A stretch of DNA of 64,000 bases from Flavobacterium orientale (GTDB lineage: Bacteria; Bacteroidota; Bacteroidia; Flavobacteriales; Flavobacteriaceae), in the NCBI RefSeq assembly GCF_014638005.1, contig NZ_BMFG01000012.1:1-64000 (forward strand), written 5' to 3'. A program made the position numbers and the translations under genes. Positions 28,001-35,035 of this stretch are shown here, in pieces; position 1 is the stretch's first letter, and each line of letters starts with the position of its first letter. The notes below the pieces were generated by a model. It worked only from the letters and a program-made list of their open reading frames with translations. It ran no database searches and was not told the DNA's origin.

Positions 28001-28166
28001 CGGAGTGAATTACTATTTATCGGGTTTGCACTCCTATGCCAAAGGAGATCCTATTCCGGTTCCTGGCTGGGCATATGTTACGGTGGCTATACTTCTGATT
28101 ATTTCTGTGTTCGCTATCTGTAAATATAAAAGACTTACGTTGCAAGAAAAACAAGCTCTGGAGTAG
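25050..28166 (+). CDS. CcsBA (ResB-ResC fusion) cytochrome c synthetase, system II
   Basis: The protein has 1038 residues. The N-terminal ResB/CcsB half (membrane helices near 10-100 and 430, periplasmic domain between) is joined to a C-terminal CcsA half with eight or more helices. The haem-handling motif WGRYWAWDPKETWALI lies near residue 934, with flanking His in VLHSYWLKIHV and the LHSYAKGDP loop. It exports haem and attaches it to CxxCH apocytochromes, as needed for NrfHA, NorC and the nos cytochrome. Fusion of the two parts is common in this phylum. Confidence 0.93.
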   Translation: MLKALSFVFSTKMALVVLLLLATAMAVATFVENDFGTPTARAWFYEAWWFELLLLWLSVNFLLHLSQYQMLNKFSWPIGMFHLAFILILVGAGVTRYFSTEGLMHLREGQTNDTFFTQSKYLQLQTVQGEPVIYQQPFTLIPQGFKPFEKNIGWKEESWKVQFKGFHPKAVLDPQPGNKDYFEIAVALGQDGREDVMLEVGETVTLKNQTLSLNADKEGDIQIFKRDSTWIIKSKAALQMMEMATQKMSFLHAGEEQVLFQRTLYQWEGGAFVVKQIHEQIQLSYRSTEEDRDDLPDIIHFSLQDSQGKELVEHFVKMVSFQSEWKYFEHEGNKYKVTFGSKPIVLPFALQLQKFELERYPGSQSPSSYASQVQVIDGDEKFPYRIFMNNVLDHRGFRFYQSSYDTDEKGSVLSINQDRPGTILTYLGYFFLSLGMFLAFFSKTGRFRNLNRQLQTLQKTTVILLLFLMSTTWALAQTPSRAMVVVPEDLAANYGTLIVQDIDGRMKPMNTLANEITRKIHGKSTLRLPGEQATLHLTAEQFLLAMQLDPQGFMLLPIIKNDHHKLSKVYEVISKKPTPYLAFQDLVDREGAYLIQALVEEANRLKPSERNESHNEILKLDERFNIFYGLVSGDFLRIFPNRNDTQNTWFTMHQSQQGFDEEDATFVQNITPMFLTAIENGLEKQDFSEAEKALDYLHLYQQKAGAEVYPSATQISAELLYNRLQLGNRLFGLFWIIGIVLLVVALVKIFNTSLIWNVLWNVGVVLSWLGLLVFTFHLMLRWYIAKHPPWSDGFEMLVFVAWGVLFIGIALAKKSRFTLPMGLLFSGTLLFVSFLDWLNPEITNLMPVLHSYWLKIHVAVIVSGYAPLALSAVLGLLSLLLLIFKPKQVPHSWFKSLRELMIVNEMALMIGLYLLTVGTFLGGVWANESWGRYWAWDPKETWALISIVIYAIILHFRLIPVLRNVLIFNIVALWGFSTIVMTSFGVNYYLSGLHSYAKGDPIPVPGWAYVTVAILLIISVFAICKYKRLTLQEKQALE

Positions 28167-28187
28167 AAAAAAAGAAATATAAGTCGT

Positions 28188-28203
28188 TATGACTAGGGTC
28201 ATA
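28188..28203. promoter_or_regulatory. Fnr-like box 3, upstream of ric
   Basis: TATGAC-TAGG-GTCATA is a perfect dyad and differs from boxes 1 and 2 by a compensated T/A to C/G change in each half. Its centre, 28195.5, is 36.5 nt from the final G of TACTATTG (28225-28232), a near-consensus -7 element. The ric ATG follows at 28255. Confidence 0.72.
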
Positions 28204-28254
28204 CTATAAGCTAAAGTTTCACCGTACTATTGTACAATTATTAAACTTAAAGTT

Positions 28255-28980
28255 ATGATCACAATGACACCCGAAACTACTATTGGAGAAATGGTAGCCC
28301 AAGATTATAGAGCAGCATCCGTTTTTGGAAAACACGGCATTGATTTTTGTTGCAAGGGTCACAGAACCCTGCAGGAAGCCTGCGAAAGAAAAGGATTTTC
28401 ACAGGAACAAATTCAAAGTGAATTGAAAAATGTGTTGCAGGAACCACCCGCTAACGCGATAGATTTTAAAACATGGCCGCTGGATTTGTTGACCACTTAC
28501 ATTGAAAAAACACATCATCGTTACGTGGAAAAACAAATTCCTGTGCTGCTACAATTTTTAGAGAAATTATGTAAAGTGCATGGTGGACGTCATCCTGAAT
28601 TGCATGATATTTATGATTTATTCCGTTTTTCTGCCGGCGATTTAACGCAGCACATGAAAAAAGAGGAATTAATCTTGTTTCCTTTTATACAAAAAATGGT
28701 AAAAGCCCAAAACGAAAACCAACGTATCGAACAACCACCTTTTGGTTCCGTTGAAAATCCAATTGCTATGATGAAAGACGAACATACTACAGAAGGGGAT
28801 CGTTTTGCTACCATTGCGACCCTCACAGATGGTTTTGCACCTCCCGAAGACGCGTGTACTACTTATAGGGTAACTTATCAATTGTTGGAGGAGTTTGAGC
28901 AAGATTTACACAAGCACATCCATTTGGAGAATAACATTTTGTTTCCAAAAGCTATCGCACTGCAATTGGAATTGCAATAA
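28255..28980 (+). CDS. ric: Ric (ScdA/YtfE) iron-sulfur cluster repair di-iron protein
   Basis: The protein has 241 residues. The N-terminal domain has VFGKHGIDFCCKGHRTLQEA, the CC motif of ScdA. The haemerythrin-like domain has His and Glu iron ligands in THHRYVEKQIP, VHGGRHPEL, LTQHMKKEELILFPF, MKDEHTTEGD and HKHIHLENNILFP. It repairs Fe-S clusters damaged by NO and oxidants and is NO-induced in many bacteria. The Fnr-like box upstream ties it to the nitrogen-oxide regulon. Confidence 0.95.
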   Translation: MITMTPETTIGEMVAQDYRAASVFGKHGIDFCCKGHRTLQEACERKGFSQEQIQSELKNVLQEPPANAIDFKTWPLDLLTTYIEKTHHRYVEKQIPVLLQFLEKLCKVHGGRHPELHDIYDLFRFSAGDLTQHMKKEELILFPFIQKMVKAQNENQRIEQPPFGSVENPIAMMKDEHTTEGDRFATIATLTDGFAPPEDACTTYRVTYQLLEEFEQDLHKHIHLENNILFPKAIALQLELQ

Positions 28981-29001
28981 CAAATTCAAATACTAAGAAC
29001 C

Positions 29002-29038
29002 GAAAATTGATCGCCTTTTTTTAAGGCAGTCAATTTTC
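29002..29038. repeat. Large hairpin between ric and the lipoprotein gene
   Basis: GAAAATTGA pairs with TCAATTTTC and, inside it, GCCTT pairs with AAGGC across a T-rich loop. No T run follows on the plus strand. It could be a weak terminator or an mRNA processing site. Confidence 0.5.
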
Positions 29039-29056
29039 AATTTAAAAATAAACAAG

Positions 29057-29497
29057 ATGAACACAGGAGTTAAATGGGTAATGATGCTGGGGATTATAGG
29101 AATGTTATCGTGTAATCAAAAGGAAAGTCAAAAGGGAACAGATGAAAAAACGGTAATAGAACAGGAAGATGCGTTCCAAATACCGGCTGTATCCTTAAAC
29201 AGCGGTAAGCTATGGGAAGCCAATGCTGCAACTACCGAAGGCATCAAAAACATGCAAGAAGTAATGGCAGCTTATACCATTGAGACGGGCGATGCTGAAA
29301 AATTAGTAGCCGATTTAAAAGCGGAATTTGCGATGATTTTTAAAAAATGCACGATGACTGGTGAAGCCCATGACCAATTACACAATTATTTACTTCCTTT
29401 GAAAACAAGAATTGATAATCTATCAGAAGAAGTAACTGCCGAAAATACTGCCGATATCAAAACGTACTTAAACGACTATTTTAACTATTTTCAGTAA
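29057..29497 (+). CDS. Small lipoprotein of unknown function
   Basis: The protein has 146 residues. The signal peptide has a lipobox, IGMLSCNQK. The mature part is predicted mostly helical, with one Cys, a Met and two His in KKCTMTGEAHDQLHNYLLPL, a possible metal-binding cluster. I do not recognise a family. It lies between ric and the second rrf2 gene, so a role in the NO or anaerobic response is possible but unproven. Confidence 0.8.
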   Translation: MNTGVKWVMMLGIIGMLSCNQKESQKGTDEKTVIEQEDAFQIPAVSLNSGKLWEANAATTEGIKNMQEVMAAYTIETGDAEKLVADLKAEFAMIFKKCTMTGEAHDQLHNYLLPLKTRIDNLSEEVTAENTADIKTYLNDYFNYFQ

Positions 29498-29566
29498 GCT
29501 CATTTCTTTTGGTTACAAAGATGTTAATTGGCAATTAGTTACTATTTTTGAAAAAAAAACAAAGCT

Positions 29567-30001
29567 ATGTTTTCAAAATCATGTGAATATGCAATCAAAG
29601 CAGTAATTTTTATCACTACCAATTCGTTACAAGATAAAAAAGTAGGATTTGTTGACATCGCCATAGAAATTGATTCCCCCGAAGCTTTTACAGCTAAAAT
29701 TCTTCAAAAATTGGTAAAAAAGCATATCATTCAGTCGGTCAGAGGAGTGAATGGCGGCTTCTATATTCCATTCGCAGGAATTTCAAAAGTAAAATTAACC
29801 CATATCGTTCAAGCGATTGATGGGGATGCTGTCTTTAATGGTTGCGGATTAGGCATGGAAAGATGCAATGCCAAGCATCCGTGCCCCTTGCATGACAAAT
29901 TCATGTCCATTCGCAATGACTTGCGACAAATGCTGGAAACAACCAATTTGGAAGAATTAGCACTGGGTTTAAAATCGGGGGAATCGTTTCTAAAACAGTA
30001 A
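29567..30001 (+). CDS. Rrf2-family Fe-S regulator (NsrR/IscR-like), copy 2
   Basis: The protein has 144 residues, the same length as the copy at 9877 and clearly paralogous (shared DSPE-FTAKILQ and AIDGD blocks). The Cys triad is CGLGMERCNAKHPCPLH, again C-x6-C-x5-C. A TATTTTTG -7 element lies at 29543-29550, overlapping a TTAGT-TA-CTAT dyad like that before copy 1. Two paralogues flanking the island suggest division of labour, for example NO versus cluster sensing. Confidence 0.87.
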   Translation: MFSKSCEYAIKAVIFITTNSLQDKKVGFVDIAIEIDSPEAFTAKILQKLVKKHIIQSVRGVNGGFYIPFAGISKVKLTHIVQAIDGDAVFNGCGLGMERCNAKHPCPLHDKFMSIRNDLRQMLETTNLEELALGLKSGESFLKQ

Positions 30002-30005
30002 TCCT

Positions 30006-31808
30006 CTAATAGACTACTTCTTGTTCCAGTTTCAATTCCGTTTCAAAACGGTCTAATACTTCAGAAATACCAGTTTGCATCGCTTTAAAGTATGGGGTGC
30101 TTTCAAACATCTTTTTATAGTAAAGAATACCATCCAATAAATTCATTCTGAACTGATTTGCTTTTTTTAATTGTTGAGCAGACGCTGCTTCTAAAACAGC
30201 AATTTCTTTACTATAATAAGCAACATATAACGACAATTCTTTGATGAAAAAGTGGGGACGGTTGGCGGCTACTAAATCGTTGGTGGTGCCGTAAATGTGT
30301 TGCACCATTTGAAGCAGCGAAACTTCCTTGTCAAAATAGGCTAAATTAGGCCCCGGACACACCACAACGCCTTGTGACTGACCTTTTATAGGAATGTCCA
30401 TTTCCAAATAACTGGAATTGGCCAAACCAACACATAGACACGATTTTTCGGTAATTTGATGGAATTCTTTTTCAAATTGCTCTCCAGAGATCTCATTCTT
30501 ACGTTCCTGCAACAATGCTAATTTGATATCTTGGTATTTTTTTGAAGCCGTGCAACTTCCCGTTGGATCGTACTCCTTACTCAAGGCCAAAAACTTTTTA
30601 GGACACGAACTCCCGGCTTTTGCTGCTTTGATGCGTTGCGTTTTAAAAAAGTCGTTGGTAGTTCCTTTTAAGGTGTTAAACGGAACTCCCAAAGGCGATA
30701 TGTTGCTTAAATAGAAATCGGCTTCTTTGGCATTTGCCAACAAATCACGGGTTTCTTGATCTAAAGAGGTGGCCTCGGGAACCAATAAAAAGGGAGAACC
30801 CCAACCTACGGAATCTACCTCGTAATAATCCAATAAAAATTGATGCTCTTCGGCTGTTCCAACGCCTCCTTGCACTGTGATTTTTAAGGGTAAAGGTTGT
30901 TCCGGTACCGCTTTGCCTTTGGTCAACAGAGCTTTGTTGAGCAAATCGGTAGTGGATTGTAGTAATTCTGTTTTCTTCTGTTTGAATTCTTCTAAAATCG
31001 GACCCAGCAAAAACCCGTCTGTAGCAAAAGCATGTCCGCCACAATTTAATCCCGATTCTATTCGGTATTCAGAAACCCAGATTCCTTTTTTTGCCAATAA
31101 ATTGCCTTGGATTAAAGCCGAGCGATAATCACTCACTTTTAAGGTGATTTTTTTGTTCCGTTTTCCTTCCATTGAGGGAAAAAACACATCAAACTGTTCC
31201 ATATAACTAAATAACCGCGGATTCATTCCGGCAGAAAGAACAAGTGAAGAGGCAACAGTGCTGTTGGCAAACCCACGTAAAGCCGCGTGGGCATCATTAA
31301 ATTCAACCGGCAATTGTTCCTTTCCATCAAAATTATCTTTATCCAATTTGGTCATAATATTGACATCAATGCTTCCCGGCGAGAGATTTTTTTCTAAAAA
31401 GCTTTTTATTTGGGTGGGGCAGAAGACACCCTCAGATAAAAAGGTAGTTAATTTGGTTTTTAATTCTGATTTGGTGGGGAGCATTGCCATAAAATGATCC
31501 AATTTAGCTTTGCTGTGAGCTAATTCTGTTTTGTAATGTTCAAATTTTTCTTTTACAACCAAATCGACCAAATTCAAATAGGAGGTGATTCTTTTGGCCC
31601 TGTAATCCTGCATTTTTTTTGAAATCTCCTGATAAGGAAGTTGGAATTTTTCAGCATAAAAGGCATTCATTTTTTCAATTAATTCATCATCTGCAATGGA
31701 AATAACCGAATCGATGCCATATTGTGCTACGCGAATCGGACTGTCAATAGTAAAGGCTAATCCCATTACAGGGATGTGAAACGTATGTGTAGAAAGTTGG
31801 GTTGTCAT
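30006..31808 (-). CDS. Uncharacterised 600-residue protein, possible FMN-type TIM barrel
   Basis: I do not recognise a named family. The N-terminal FHIPVMGLAFTIDSPIRVAQ and the later ITVQGGVGTAEEHQFLLDYY with DSVGWGSPFLLVPEA look like the first strand and phosphate-binding loop of FMN TIM barrels such as nitronate monooxygenase. Cys residues in GLNCGGHAF, GSSCPKKF, TGSCTASK, KSCLCVG and VVVCPGP may bind a metal or cluster. There is no signal peptide. An upstream in-frame start would add 25 poorly conserved-looking residues over the promoter, so ATG 31808 is chosen. A Fnr-like box with the standard spacing precedes it, so it probably functions in anaerobic or NO conditions. Confidence 0.75.
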   Translation of the reverse strand: MTTQLSTHTFHIPVMGLAFTIDSPIRVAQYGIDSVISIADDELIEKMNAFYAEKFQLPYQEISKKMQDYRAKRITSYLNLVDLVVKEKFEHYKTELAHSKAKLDHFMAMLPTKSELKTKLTTFLSEGVFCPTQIKSFLEKNLSPGSIDVNIMTKLDKDNFDGKEQLPVEFNDAHAALRGFANSTVASSLVLSAGMNPRLFSYMEQFDVFFPSMEGKRNKKITLKVSDYRSALIQGNLLAKKGIWVSEYRIESGLNCGGHAFATDGFLLGPILEEFKQKKTELLQSTTDLLNKALLTKGKAVPEQPLPLKITVQGGVGTAEEHQFLLDYYEVDSVGWGSPFLLVPEATSLDQETRDLLANAKEADFYLSNISPLGVPFNTLKGTTNDFFKTQRIKAAKAGSSCPKKFLALSKEYDPTGSCTASKKYQDIKLALLQERKNEISGEQFEKEFHQITEKSCLCVGLANSSYLEMDIPIKGQSQGVVVCPGPNLAYFDKEVSLLQMVQHIYGTTNDLVAANRPHFFIKELSLYVAYYSKEIAVLEAASAQQLKKANQFRMNLLDGILYYKKMFESTPYFKAMQTGISEVLDRFETELKLEQEVVY

Positions 31809-31863
31809 TAAATGGTGTTTTAGTATAAAGTCGCAAAGATGCTTTTTGTATAAAGAGCAGAAT

Positions 31864-31877
31864 ATGATTTTAATCAT
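31864..31877. promoter_or_regulatory. Fnr-like box 4, upstream of the 600-residue protein
   Basis: ATGAT-TTTA-ATCAT matches the box core exactly in both halves. On the minus strand its centre, 31870.5, is 36.5 nt from the final G of CATCTTTG (31841-31834), a -7-like element. Confidence 0.72.
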
Positions 31878-31917
31878 GTTCATTCATATTTAATAAAATT
31901 ATAAATGGCAGTAATAG

Positions 31918-31949
31918 AAAAAGCGTGAATACGACCGTTCACGCTTTTT
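31918..31949 (-). terminator. Terminator of the FAS1 lipoprotein gene
   Basis: A perfect 12-bp stem, AAAAAGCGTGAA with TTCACGCTTTTT, surrounds an 8-nt loop about 30 nt after the FAS1 stop. Its A/T-rich ends make it work in either direction. Confidence 0.85.
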
Positions 31950-31979
31950 CCGAATTAATAATTAAAACAAAAAATACTT

Positions 31980-32534
31980 TTATTTAGGCAGTAAAACCGC
32001 TCCAATCACATGGATAATGCCATTTGATGTAGGGATGCTGGCCACAATTTCAGAGCCATTAACAAACGTTTTATCCCCTTCTTTTGTAATGGTTACTTTT
32101 CCTCCAAAAACCATATCAAACTCTTGGCCGTCTTGCATGTATTCTGTTTTTAGGGAACCAACATAGGTGTGGTACCCTAAAATATTTTCTAAATCGCCTT
32201 TTTTCTCGGGTTTAAGTAAACCTTCAACAGTGCCTGCCGGAAGTTGATCAAAAGCGGCATTAGTAGGGGCAAAAACGGTAAAAGGTCCTGCATTGCTCAA
32301 AGAAGTGACTAATCCTGCAGCTTTAACAGCGGCAACCAAGGTGGTGTGATCTTTACTTCCCGAGGCAACTTGAACAATATTCGGATTGGACGTTTCATCT
32401 ACAACTCCTTCTTGTCCAACACTTAAATCCACACCGTTTTCTGATGTGGCAGCTGGAGGAGTTTCATTGTTTTGCTTGCAACTTAACACCAGTATGCAAC
32501 CGGCTAAAACGAGAAGTTGAATTGTTTTTTTCAT
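31980..32534 (-). CDS. FAS1 (fasciclin) domain lipoprotein
   Basis: The protein has 184 residues. The signal peptide ends in LVLSCKQ. A single FAS1 domain follows, with DHTTLVAAVKAAGLVTSL, GPFTVFAPTNAAFDQLP and the closing SNGIIHVIGAVLLP. FAS1 domains mediate adhesion, but the reason for one here is unclear. A Fnr-like box at the standard distance upstream suggests it is co-regulated with the nos and ric genes. Confidence 0.92.
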   Translation of the reverse strand: MKKTIQLLVLAGCILVLSCKQNNETPPAATSENGVDLSVGQEGVVDETSNPNIVQVASGSKDHTTLVAAVKAAGLVTSLSNAGPFTVFAPTNAAFDQLPAGTVEGLLKPEKKGDLENILGYHTYVGSLKTEYMQDGQEFDMVFGGKVTITKEGDKTFVNGSEIVASIPTSNGIIHVIGAVLLPK

Positions 32535-32590
32535 AATTAGGGTGCTTTAAAATTTCAGAATCAAAGTTCCTTGTTTTGTAAAAACTATTT

Positions 32591-32606
32591 TATGAGTGTA
32601 ATCATA
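32591..32606. promoter_or_regulatory. Fnr-like box 5, upstream of the FAS1 gene
   Basis: TATGAG-TGTA-ATCATA has one mismatch to the dyad. Its centre, 32598.5, is 36.5 nt from the final G of GAACTTTG (32569-32562) on the minus strand, the same spacing as boxes 1 to 4. Confidence 0.65.
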
Positions 32607-32619
32607 AGAAATGACTTTT

Positions 32620-33834
32620 TCAAATTTTTTTATGATTAAAATATACAATCCCCAATATACCGGTTACTAAAATAATAGCCACTATAAAAAGCAGCTCATT
32701 GGCATACGGAATTAATACATAAGCAAAAGAAAAAATACCTTGAAGTGCCAATAGTAATTCGTTTAAAAAAATACCGATACTAAATATGAATAAGAAGAAT
32801 TGAGTTTTAACAGAGCGATATATCAAATGATTCGTATAGAGATAAGCCAATAAAAAACCGGAAATGATGGCCAATAAAACCAAATGCATATAGGCAATTA
32901 CAATCGGTCTAAAGCCAAATGCCAATTGGCTTACCACAGGAAAAACGGAACCCAACTGCAAGAGTAGTTTGAGTGTGACACAAAAAGCAATTCCTTGAAA
33001 TACTATTTTTAAAAATGGGGTGATGGTGGGATTGGTTTTGAACACAGCAAGTGATGCCCATGCCAGTTTCCACCAGGCGTACACTTGTACAAGTGCCGCA
33101 AGTACAGCTAATCCATACACCCAAACAGGTAATTGCATCCACAAAACCGACAACAAATAGGCGGGAAGGCAACTCCAAGCAAAAAGGCGATATGCAAAGG
33201 TATTATCTCGGGTCAATTTCAGGGTGGGTTGTAATAAACTCACAAACAATCCGGTGCAGGCAAACCAAAACCAGCCGTTGTACTGAAAATGCAAATAGAA
33301 ATAAATGGAAGACAAATACCAATCTTGGGGTACATTTTTTGTAGCCATCATATACGCTAAAGCAAAGGTGCCTAGGGAAGAAAGCACCCCAAAAAACAGG
33401 GATAGCAAAAACCATTTTTTACTTAAAGAATGGGAGGGAATTTCTTTAGCGTCCTGATAAAACCAAAGGGCAAACCAGACAAATACAAAAATACTGAGTG
33501 TTGAAAACAAAATAGAAACAAAGCCATATCCTTGAATGACAAAACTAATGAGCATGCTGTAGGCTACAATAATGTTGACCCAAAAGAGGTGGTTGTATTT
33601 TTTGATTTTTGTTTCCGAGGTATATTGCGATAAATAGCGAACCATTAAAACCATCAAGAGCTGTGTGACCCATCCTGAAAAAGCAAAATGAGAGTGGGCA
33701 TGCTGTAGGTTCTTTTGAGCTAAAAAAGGCAATTCAAAAGCAATCTTATACCGCATTAAAAGCCCCATGAGAGCCACTAGAAATAAGCTGAAAAGTGTGA
33801 TTTTTATCCATTGGAGTAGCGAGAGGGACTTCAT
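32620..33834 (-). CDS. Polytopic membrane protein with conserved-looking His motifs
   Basis: The protein has 404 residues and about 11-12 membrane segments. His residues lie within membrane or border regions: NLQHAHSHFAFSGW, SIYFYLHFQYNGWFWF and VIAYMHLVLLAIISGF. These recall haem or metal ligands in haem-copper and NnrS-type proteins, but I cannot assign the family. The ATG shares one base with the stop of the crp gene (TGATG), so the two are translationally coupled. Inference: a haem-containing NO-related membrane protein of the same regulon. Confidence 0.75.
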   Translation of the reverse strand: MKSLSLLQWIKITLFSLFLVALMGLLMRYKIAFELPFLAQKNLQHAHSHFAFSGWVTQLLMVLMVRYLSQYTSETKIKKYNHLFWVNIIVAYSMLISFVIQGYGFVSILFSTLSIFVFVWFALWFYQDAKEIPSHSLSKKWFLLSLFFGVLSSLGTFALAYMMATKNVPQDWYLSSIYFYLHFQYNGWFWFACTGLFVSLLQPTLKLTRDNTFAYRLFAWSCLPAYLLSVLWMQLPVWVYGLAVLAALVQVYAWWKLAWASLAVFKTNPTITPFLKIVFQGIAFCVTLKLLLQLGSVFPVVSQLAFGFRPIVIAYMHLVLLAIISGFLLAYLYTNHLIYRSVKTQFFLFIFSIGIFLNELLLALQGIFSFAYVLIPYANELLFIVAIILVTGILGIVYFNHKKI

Positions 33835-34430
33835 CAAAAAAATAATTTATGTTTATCAATACGTACCTTATTGGATTTATTCATTTCTGAAAGTGTGCGA
33901 ATAACCGTTTCAACCCGTAAACCGGTAAAGTCTGCAATTTCTTGCCTTGTATAAGGAATGTACGTTTTATCATCAACACAAAATTGGTTTTGCTTTTTAT
34001 AGTTTTCTAAAAAGGATTTAATGCGATGTTCCGGCTTTTGATTGATAATTTGTTTGGTCGAAATGGTTTTGTCATAAATGCGTTTTGCCATCAATTCCAA
34101 AAATGCTAATTTCACTGAAGGATACTCTTCCAAAATACGCATCAATTTATCTTTTGACAGTTTAATTATTACACTGTCTTGTGAGGCTACTGCAGTGGTG
34201 GGATACACTTCATTGATAAATAAAGGCGGTTCTCCAAAACTACGACCTTCACAAAAAACACCTTGGGTAAATTCTTTGCCCTCATCATTTGAATTGTACA
34301 TCCTAACTGAGCCTTCCAGGATTTGATAGTAAAATAGAGCCCTGTCATCTTCATAGAAAATGATGTCATTTTTTTTGTATTTTTTTGCTACAGCCCCCCA
34401 AGTGAAGAGTAAATCCAAATCGATTTGCAT
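33834..34430 (-). CDS. Crp/Fnr-family regulator, probable regulator of the island
   Basis: The protein has 198 residues. A cyclic-nucleotide-type beta-roll (about 10-120) precedes a winged helix with the recognition helix GLRVETVIRTL, which keeps the Glu and Arg that contact a TGA core. Only two Cys are present, so it is not an Fnr with a four-Cys Fe-S cluster. A Dnr/Nnr-type NO or haem sensor is plausible. ATG 34430 is preferred to an upstream TTG. A Fnr-like box lies about 58 nt upstream of the start codon, suggesting autoregulation. Confidence 0.9.
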   Translation of the reverse strand: MQIDLDLLFTWGAVAKKYKKNDIIFYEDDRALFYYQILEGSVRMYNSNDEGKEFTQGVFCEGRSFGEPPLFINEVYPTTAVASQDSVIIKLSKDKLMRILEEYPSVKLAFLELMAKRIYDKTISTKQIINQKPEHRIKSFLENYKKQNQFCVDDKTYIPYTRQEIADFTGLRVETVIRTLSEMNKSNKVRIDKHKLFF

Positions 34431-34481
34431 AGTAAGAAACAATTAAAGATGTAAATATCTTTAATTATATTGAAAGCGTAA

Positions 34482-34495
34482 ATGATAATTATCAT
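34482..34495. promoter_or_regulatory. Fnr-like box 6, upstream of crp
   Basis: ATGAT-AATT-ATCAT is a perfect dyad inside a longer AT-rich palindrome. At the standard 36.5-nt spacing the minus-strand sequence is GATATTTA, a weak -7 element. Activation or repression of its own gene are both possible. Confidence 0.65.
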
Positions 34496-34625
34496 AAACT
34501 TTCTTTTTTTGTAATTTTATGTGCAACGAAATGCAGTCGCAACCTATTGACATGGCAAGCAAGACAGGTTTTCAACACCTTTATACAAACAAACACCTCC
34601 CAGAGACGTAGCATCGACCCATATT

Positions 34626-34711
34626 GTAGGGCCGGTTTCAATCCGGTCCTATCGGAACAGCAAGCCGTTTTTCAATCCCGTTAGACAAAACCCAATTCAA
34701 CGCACCGCTGT
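34626..34711 (+). repeat. Dispersed repeat R1, copy B
   Basis: Best-preserved copy of R1, beginning TAGGGCCGGTTTCAATCCGG, itself with an internal CCGG-TTTCAAT-CCGG arrangement. It aligns with 6587-6671 over 85 nt and with 2626-2660 at its start. Confidence 0.65.
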
Positions 34712-34877
34712 TCTAATGAGCCTGTATTTTTTCTACTTATGATTATAAGAGAGAAATATAGTTTTTTTGACATTAAGACACTACGCTTTGGTTTCTTGAA
34801 GAGGCAGTAAGGGCTCTCACTGAAAACACTAAAGACACAGAGTTTTTTATGATGCCCATCCGTAGCGACCTTTGCTT

Positions 34878-34906
34878 AAACTTAGCGTTCTCTTTGCGGT
34901 TAAAAC
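34878..34906 (+). repeat. Dispersed repeat R2, copy C
   Basis: TTCTCTTTGCGGTTAAAAC matches the core of R2 copies A and B (TTTGCGATTAAAC in copy B). The flanks differ. Confidence 0.45.
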
Positions 34907-35035
34907 TGCCTAATCCGCGTTCCCATTTTAGCATAAAACGTAACGAACTCCTACACGAAAAATAAAAGTTAACTTTAATAGTTAACCTATCGATAGCAAG
35001 AACAGTATTCAAAAATAGAGCCTATAACCATTAAA

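Larger units (their letters stand above)
34431..35035. other. Intergenic region between glycosyltransferase and crp genes
   Basis: This region has no credible gene. It holds the crp promoter with Fnr-like box 6, R1 copy B (34626-34711), R2 copy C (34878-34906) and a GTTAAC-TTTAATA-GTTAAC pair near 34972. The reverse-frame ORF at 34773-35012 overlaps the repeats and is judged spurious. Confidence 0.55.

Noticed and set aside
6855-34430. Integrative element or prophage origin of the nitrogen-oxide island
   Set aside because: No integrase, transposase, tRNA or attachment-site repeat was seen, and base composition looks like that of the neighbours by eye.
34773-35012. 79-codon minus-strand ORF downstream of the glycosyltransferase
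   Set aside because: It overlaps an R2 repeat and has no recognisable protein features.
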